A stretch of DNA of 64,000 nt. Source: Brachybacterium phenoliresistens (GTDB lineage Bacteria; Actinomycetota; Actinomycetes; Actinomycetales; Dermabacteraceae). The position numbers and the translations under genes were made by a program. The notes under the pieces were generated by a model. The model worked only from the letters and a program-made list of their open reading frames with translations. It was not told the origin of the DNA and did no database searches. Shown in pieces: positions 59,453 through 64,000 of the stretch. The stretch is taken from contig NZ_KK069989.1 of NCBI RefSeq assembly GCF_000576425.1, positions 124,001 through 188,000 of the forward strand. Reading direction: 5' to 3'. Positions within the stretch are counted from its first letter, which is position 1. Every line of letters starts with the position of its first letter.

Positions 59453-62386
59453 GTGTCCCCCTCCCCGTGGCGCACCACATCCGCCCTCCTCGCCGCCGCG
59501 CTCGCCGTCGGCATGGCGCCCGCCCTCGCCGGCGCGGCCCCAGCCGCCCCCGCCCCTGTCCCCGCGGCCCCGGTCCCCGCCCCGGTCCTCGGCGGCGGCC
59601 AGCCCCTGCGCGCGCCGCTGCCCGTGCCCGCCGTCGACGCCCCCGTCCCGGACGTGCTCGACGTCGACATCTCCCGCGGCACGGCCGATGCCGCCCGGGA
59701 CCGCGCCACCACCGCCTTCGGCGCGGACCCGGAGATCGGCGGCGACGCCGCGCTGGGCCGGGAGGTCGCCTCCTTCGACGGCACCAACGCGGTGCGCTAC
59801 GACTTCGCCGACGGGTTCGAGGCCACCGCGCGGGCGCTCACCCTGGAGTGCACCGTCCGCTTCGACGACGGCCTGACCGAGGGCACGGAGGAGAGCACCG
59901 GGAACTTCTGCGGCGCCAAGGAGGCCGGCGGCTTCTCCCTCACCGCCTACGGCTCGACCCTGAAGATGATGGTCAACGTCGACGGCACCTACTACGGGGC
60001 CGGCGTCGAGATCCAGGAGGGCGTGTGGTACCACGCGACCGGCACCTGGGACGGCAGCACCGTCGCGCTGTACCTGAACGGGCAGAAGGTCGCCGAGACC
60101 GCCACGGCGGGCACCGCCATCAAGCCCCCGAAGGCCACCGCCCGCCAGTTCTTCCTCGGCGCCGACACCAACGGCAGCGGCGACCCGCAGTTCCACGGCA
60201 ACGTCTCCGTCGCCGGCGCGGGCATCTACGGGCGCGCGCTGAGCGGCGAGGAGATCACCGCCCGCTACGCCCAGACCTTCGCCGGCCGCACCGAGGACGA
60301 CGTCGCCGTCACCGTGACCGGCCCCGCCCCCGGCCAGGAGCTCGCCGCGCCGACCGAGCTCGCCGCGAGCATCGACCACGAGGAGCTCCTCGCCGCGCCG
60401 CTGACCTGGACCCTCGACGGCCAGGAGGTCGCCCTCGGCGACGAGATCGGCCCCGGCCTCACCGCCGGGGAGCACATCCTGGCCTGGTCGGGGACCGACG
60501 CCCTGGGCGAGGACGTCTCCGGCCGGGCCTCCTTCACCTCCACCACCCTGCCCACCCCCGGCGGCGCGAGCCGGTCCGGCGGCCCCGGCAGGGTGCGGCT
60601 GTCGGCGCTCGCGACCAGCCCCACCGGCGCGGACCTCAGCACCGTCTTCGTCGAGGGCGAGGTCTCCGCCGCCCAGGACGCCGAGCACGGCATCCTGGAC
60701 CCGGCGGCCATCGGCCCCGACGGCTCCGTCGCCGGGGACGTCGCCCTCTCCGAGGCCGCGCCGGCGCAGGACGCCCTCCTGCCGGAGGACGGCGCCACGC
60801 AGGACGCCCCGCTCACCGCCCAGGTCCCCGCCCTGCGCACCGCCGTCGCCGCCACCGGGCCCGGGCAGACCATCGCCTGGAGCGGCCAGGTCGACCCGGC
60901 CCGGGAGATCCGCCTGCTGCTGCTGGACACCGGGACCGGACGGTACGAGGTGGTCGACTCCGCCCGCGGCTCGGCCGACGGGCAGGTCCGCCTGCAGGCG
61001 ACGGCGGGCGCCGAGCACGACGCCGACGGCTCCGTGCAGATCCTCGTGCTGGGCATCGACCCCTTCGCCGACGACCTCGACAACCCCGTCCGCGACGGCT
61101 TCGAGGACCCGGACGACTACGACTTCTCCCTCATGCACATCACCGACACCCAGTACCTCTCCGAGGGCGCCACCCAGCGGCCCACCGCCGCCGAGCGCGA
61201 GGTCTGGGCCGATGCCTACGCCGACTCCTACCGCTGGCTCGGGGAGAACCACGAGGAGCGCAAGATCGCCTACGTCGCCCACACCGGCGACGTCATCGAG
61301 AACTGGAACACGCGCGACACCGATCGCGCGGTGGCGATCGAGGAGTACGAGTTCGCCTCGCAGACGCAGGAGATCCTCGAGGAGTCCGGCGTGGTCCACT
61401 CGGTGCTGCCGGGCAACCACGACAACCGCGGCGGGATGGACGTGGCCCCCGACAGCCTGTTCAACCAGTACTTCGGTCCCGAGCGCTACGATGCCCTCGC
61501 CGAGCAGGACTCCTGGAAGGAGGCCGGCGCCGAGTACCACCCGTGGAAGGAGGGGGACAACGAGAACAGCTACACGCTGTTCACCGCCGCCGGACGGGAC
61601 TTCATCACCGTCTCCCTGGGCTACTCGGTCACCGCGGAGGAGACCGCCTGGGCGAGCTCCGTCCTGGACCGGTACCCCGGCCGCAACGCCATCATCCTCA
61701 CCCACGCGTACAACAAGCCCTCGGCCGCGCCGGACGGCCGCGGCGGATCCTTCTCCCAGGACGGCGCGATCATCCGCGAGGACATCCTCGCCCACCACCC
61801 GAACGTGGCCCTGGTCCTGTCGGGGCACGAGCACGGGGTCAGCATCAGCGTGCGCCGGGACGTCGGCAGCACCGGCAACCATGTCGTCGAGCTCCTGGCC
61901 GACTACCAGTTCTACGAGGTCGGCTCCGACCAGCTGGGGCTCACGGAGGTCGGCGGCTACGGCGAGGACACCGGGCTGCGCTTCGGCTCGAGCTTCTTCC
62001 GCCTGCTGCAGTTCGACCTGGACCGCGGGGAGATGTGGGTGGACACCTACTCCGCCCACCTCGACGAGTTCGGCGCGAGCGAGTACGACACCCGCGAGCG
62101 CTACGACGGCACCGAGGACGACACCCGCCTGCCCGTCCAGTTCGAGGGCCGCACCACCACCTTCCGCACCGACGCGGTGCTGGGGCTGACGCCGACGGAC
62201 CGGGTGATCGGCGAGGTCGCCCACGCCTCCGGGGAGGCGGCGACCGTGACCTGGAAGGGCATGGGCCGGGGGCAGACCCGCGGCTGGTTCGCGATCTCCC
62301 GCGACGCGTCCCGCGCCTCCGCCGATCTCTCCGAGGGCGTCACCCAGGTCAGCGCCTTCACCGTCGGCGGCCCGAAGGGCCCCTGA
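59453..62386 (+). CDS. Secreted LamG-metallophosphoesterase multidomain protein
   Basis: 977-residue exported protein. The signal peptide is at about 1-29 (ALLAAALAVGMAPALAGAAPA). A LamG-like concanavalin domain (about 60-290, SVAGAGIYGRALSGEEI near its end) is followed by an Ig-like segment, then a calcineurin-type phosphoesterase (about 560-860): LMHITDTQYL, AHTGDVIENW, LPGNHDNRGG, ILTHAYNK and LSGHEHGVS give the five metal-binding motifs. GTG 59453 follows CAGGAG. Probably an extracellular phosphodiesterase or nucleotidase acting on polymer-linked substrates; target unknown. No cell-wall anchor seen. Confidence 0.88.
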   Translation: MSPSPWRTTSALLAAALAVGMAPALAGAAPAAPAPVPAAPVPAPVLGGGQPLRAPLPVPAVDAPVPDVLDVDISRGTADAARDRATTAFGADPEIGGDAALGREVASFDGTNAVRYDFADGFEATARALTLECTVRFDDGLTEGTEESTGNFCGAKEAGGFSLTAYGSTLKMMVNVDGTYYGAGVEIQEGVWYHATGTWDGSTVALYLNGQKVAETATAGTAIKPPKATARQFFLGADTNGSGDPQFHGNVSVAGAGIYGRALSGEEITARYAQTFAGRTEDDVAVTVTGPAPGQELAAPTELAASIDHEELLAAPLTWTLDGQEVALGDEIGPGLTAGEHILAWSGTDALGEDVSGRASFTSTTLPTPGGASRSGGPGRVRLSALATSPTGADLSTVFVEGEVSAAQDAEHGILDPAAIGPDGSVAGDVALSEAAPAQDALLPEDGATQDAPLTAQVPALRTAVAATGPGQTIAWSGQVDPAREIRLLLLDTGTGRYEVVDSARGSADGQVRLQATAGAEHDADGSVQILVLGIDPFADDLDNPVRDGFEDPDDYDFSLMHITDTQYLSEGATQRPTAAEREVWADAYADSYRWLGENHEERKIAYVAHTGDVIENWNTRDTDRAVAIEEYEFASQTQEILEESGVVHSVLPGNHDNRGGMDVAPDSLFNQYFGPERYDALAEQDSWKEAGAEYHPWKEGDNENSYTLFTAAGRDFITVSLGYSVTAEETAWASSVLDRYPGRNAIILTHAYNKPSAAPDGRGGSFSQDGAIIREDILAHHPNVALVLSGHEHGVSISVRRDVGSTGNHVVELLADYQFYEVGSDQLGLTEVGGYGEDTGLRFGSSFFRLLQFDLDRGEMWVDTYSAHLDEFGASEYDTRERYDGTEDDTRLPVQFEGRTTTFRTDAVLGLTPTDRVIGEVAHASGEAATVTWKGMGRGQTRGWFAISRDASRASADLSEGVTQVSAFTVGGPKGP

Positions 62387-62535
62387 GCCGCACGGCCCCC
62401 GTCCGGGTGTCGCCGATCGCACCATCGGCGAGCACCGGGCCGCCGCCCGCTGCCGGTAGCATCGACGCATTCCCCCGAGCACCAGCGCCGCGCGCGACCG
62501 GCGGCACCCGGACGACCCCGAGCATGAGGACCACG
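62387..62535. other. Short intergenic region
   Basis: 149 bp between the phosphoesterase stop and the phosphoribosyltransferase start. ATG 62524 is in frame with the latter but the downstream ATG 62536 has GAGG at better spacing. Nothing else structured was seen. Confidence 0.4.
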
Positions 62536-63051
62536 ATGAATCTCGCCCACCACGCCGACTCCAGCGATCTGCCCGTCAAGGAGATCCTCTCCTGGGAGCT
62601 GTTCGGCACCGCCTCGCGCGAGCTGGCCCAGCAGATCGCCGACAGCGACTACCGTCCCGAGATCGTCATCGCCGTCGCCCGCGGCGGCCTGCTGCCGGCC
62701 GGCTCGCTGTCCTATGCGCTGGGCCTCAAGCTCGCCGACGCGATCAACGTCGAGTTCTACACCGATGTCCACGAGACCCTGCCGGACCCGGTCCTGCTCG
62801 CCCCGCTGCTGGACACCGAGGCCATCGCCGGCAAGCGACTGCTGGTCGTGGACGACGTGGCCGACTCCGGCCGCACCCTCGCCCTCGTGCTCGACCTGCT
62901 GCGCGGCCAGGGCGCCGAGGCCCGCAGCGCCGTGCTGTACGCGAAGTCCGCCTCCGTGGTCGCGCCGGACTTCGTGTGGCGCCGCACCGACGAGTGGATC
63001 GTCTTCCCCTGGTCGGCGGAGCCGCCGGTCACCCCGGCATCGCGCGGCTGA
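62536..63051 (+). CDS. Phosphoribosyltransferase family protein
   Basis: 171-residue PRTase (Gpt/xanthine-guanine-like). N-terminal ILSWELFGTASRELAQQIADS, then IVIAVARGGLLPAG with the PPi loop, and LLVVDDVADSGRTL as the PRPP-binding motif (near residues 95-108). Purine salvage is a likely role, but the hood residues that set base specificity are not readable. ATG 62536 chosen by Shine-Dalgarno; 62524 is the alternative. Confidence 0.9.
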   Translation: MNLAHHADSSDLPVKEILSWELFGTASRELAQQIADSDYRPEIVIAVARGGLLPAGSLSYALGLKLADAINVEFYTDVHETLPDPVLLAPLLDTEAIAGKRLLVVDDVADSGRTLALVLDLLRGQGAEARSAVLYAKSASVVAPDFVWRRTDEWIVFPWSAEPPVTPASRG

Positions 63052-63073
63052 CGCCCCTCGAGCGAGCAGAGCC

Positions 63074-64000
63074 GTGCGCAGGCCGTCCCGGAGCCTCCTG
63101 ATCTCCGGGGCGGCCTGCGCCGTCCTCGCGGGCACCCACCTGGTGGCCACGGCCGTCGCCCCCGGCGGTGCGTGGGCCGCCGGCACCCAGGTGCTGCTCA
63201 TGCCCTCCCTCGCCGCCGTGCTGGCGGCCGGGACGGACCTGTCGCGGCCGCTGCCGCGCCGGGTCCTGGCGGCGCTGTCGCTCTCGTGGCTGGGCGACTC
63301 CCTGCCGAAGCTGACCGACCACGAGGACCTCGCCTTCGGTCTCATGCTCGGCCCGTTCCTGCTGGCGCAGGGCGCGTACATCCGCGCCTTCGCCCCGCTG
63401 CGGGCGGCGGGGATCCTGGGCCTGCGGCCCGTCCCGCGCGCCGCCGCGCTCGTGCCCTACGCCGCGGCCGTGACCGGGATCGTGGCGCTCTGCGCCCCGG
63501 GCGCCGGGCCGATGCTCCCGGCCGTGCTCGTGTACGGCGGGGCGCTCGCCTCGATGGCGGTCCTCGCCACCGGGCTGGGCCCGCTGGGCGCGCTCGGCGG
63601 GGCGATCTTCCTGGTCTCGGACGCGATGATCGGCCTGGAGACCTTCGCGGGCCGGGCCCTGCCCGGGCACGAGCTGTGGGTGATGGCGACCTACATCGGC
63701 GGCCAGACCCTCCTGGTGCTCGGGGTGCGCCGGCCGGCGGGCCCGGGGGTCTCAGACGGCGCCGTGATCCCGGCGGGAGTCGCCGGTCATGGAGCCGACG
63801 CTGTTGGACGGGGTCGCCCCGTCCCGCCAGCGCAGCAGCGCCCCGACGCCCTCGGGCACCGTCGCGACGCCGTCGGCCAGCGCGCTCACGCCCGCATCGG
63901 TGCGGATCGCGGCGGCCAGCAGCTCCTCGATGCCGGCGGGCTCCTGCCCCGTGACGAAGATCAGCTCCTCCACCTGGCCGCGCTCGAGCGCCTGGCGCAC
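63074..64000 (+). CDS. Lysoplasmalogenase/YhhN-like membrane protein (frame open to window edge)
   Basis: From GTG 63074 the frame encodes a hydrophobic protein typical of the YhhN/TMEM86 family up to about residue 222: LLISGAACAVLAGTHLVATAV, ALSLSWLGDSLPKL, FGLMLGPFLLAQGAYI, AIFLVSDAMIGLETF and YIGGQTLLVLGV. Family proteins are about 210-230 residues and end near there. Here the frame continues with no stop to position 64000, antiparallel over the BaeRF-like gene, as low-character sequence. Either a one-base loss removed the stop or the protein has an unusual tail. No clear Shine-Dalgarno. Lysoplasmalogenase activity is by family only. Confidence 0.7.
   Translation, partial: MRRPSRSLLISGAACAVLAGTHLVATAVAPGGAWAAGTQVLLMPSLAAVLAAGTDLSRPLPRRVLAALSLSWLGDSLPKLTDHEDLAFGLMLGPFLLAQGAYIRAFAPLRAAGILGLRPVPRAAALVPYAAAVTGIVALCAPGAGPMLPAVLVYGGALASMAVLATGLGPLGALGGAIFLVSDAMIGLETFAGRALPGHELWVMATYIGGQTLLVLGVRRPAGPGVSDGAVIPAGVAGHGADAVGRGRPVPPAQQRPDALGHRRDAVGQRAHARIGADRGGQQLLDAGGLLPRDEDQLLHLAALERLAH
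63752..64000 (-). CDS. BaeRF-family (bacterial eRF1/Vms1-like) protein, C-terminal part
   Basis: The last 82 codons of a leftward gene whose start lies beyond the window. Text such as MRQALERGQVEELIFVTG, EELLAAAIRTDAGVSALADG and VGALLRWRDG resembles the C-terminal domain of bacterial archaeo-eukaryotic release-factor (BaeRF family 2) proteins, related to Vms1/ANKZF1 peptidyl-tRNA hydrolases. Identification rests on a short segment. The upstream gene of the convergent pair overlaps it on the other strand. Confidence 0.55.
   Translation of the reverse strand: MRQALERGQVEELIFVTGQEPAGIEELLAAAIRTDAGVSALADGVATVPEGVGALLRWRDGATPSNSVGSMTGDSRRDHGAV

Noticed and set aside
59411-62482. A leftward open frame of about 1020 codons opposite the phosphoesterase gene
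   Set aside because: It has the Gly/Ala/Val/Arg composition of antisense GC-rich codons, no domain pattern, and lies wholly over a gene with clear family motifs.
59467-63051. A rightward frame of about 1190 codons that spans the phosphoesterase and the phosphoribosyltransferase
   Set aside because: Only its last 170 codons are protein-like (the phosphoribosyltransferase); the rest is an out-of-frame arginine-rich shadow of the phosphoesterase.

Overview
The window is chromosomal DNA from a very GC-rich actinobacterium. The codon bias is strongly GC in third position, GTG and TTG starts occur, genes overlap as ATGA, and actinobacterial families are present (SCO1664, the MSMEG_4193-type phosphomutase, DUF3152, a SigJ-like ECF factor, HTH_38-MarR regulators). 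A micrococcal genus such as Brachybacterium is a guess, because no rRNA or other marker is present. I saw no rRNA, tRNA, insertion sequence, phage gene or CRISPR array. It reads as an ordinary chromosome with many small accessory enzymes and their local regulators.

Layout. 0-7.8 kb: a truncated sensor histidine kinase, a two-gene FtsX/ATPase exporter, rifampin ADP-ribosyltransferase (arr) behind an esterase whose reading frame runs into arr, DinB and phosphotransferase proteins, a secreted CHRD protein, a lipase and a PspC protein. 7.8-16.2 kb: a Tat-exported PhoD phosphatase, a SetA-like efflux pump divergent from an XRE-MmyB regulator and aldo-keto reductase, two VOC proteins, and a WYL regulator divergent from an epoxide hydrolase across a perfect 17-bp inverted repeat. 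16.2-24.5 kb: regulator/oxidoreductase units (MerR-hydrolase against an SDR, TetR-DapA-like against SDR-SnoaL, HxlR, MarR against an SDR) and a decayed GNAT gene ending in a long hairpin. 24.5-32.3 kb: a bicupin quercetinase-like enzyme, ArfB-type ribosome rescue hydrolase, a DUF3152 protein, an ABC-F ATPase, and a MoxR-type AAA+/VWA pair. 32.3-47.2 kb: a phosphomutase/SCO1664/DHFR/GNAT/HIT run, SigJ-DoxX, a GNAT-AAA+ fusion behind a CRP/GlxR-like site, nucleoside hydrolase, AraC, and three DHFR-like proteins in total. 47.2-54.1 kb: a cytosolic GH5 glycosidase, a fused TrpE-TrpG/PhzE-type synthase preceded by a Trp-Trp leader peptide and alternative hairpins, DinB, a hydrolase, and an NRPS-like condensation domain fused to a GNAT. 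54.1-64 kb: a tctCBA tripartite tricarboxylate transporter operon, a hydrolase with a palindromic operator beside an IS30-type-HTH/MarR regulator, a large secreted LamG-metallophosphoesterase, a phosphoribosyltransferase, a YhhN-like membrane protein and the end of a BaeRF-like gene.

Regulation. At least fifteen genes, plus the Trp leader peptide, have a TANNNT -10 hexamer 6-7 nt before the start codon, so leaderless transcripts look common. The observations most worth follow-up are the Trp attenuator-like leader, the condensation-GNAT and GNAT-AAA+ fusions, the inverted-repeat operator at 15044-15084, and several frameshifted or overlapping gene ends (esterase/arr, HxlR, YhhN).
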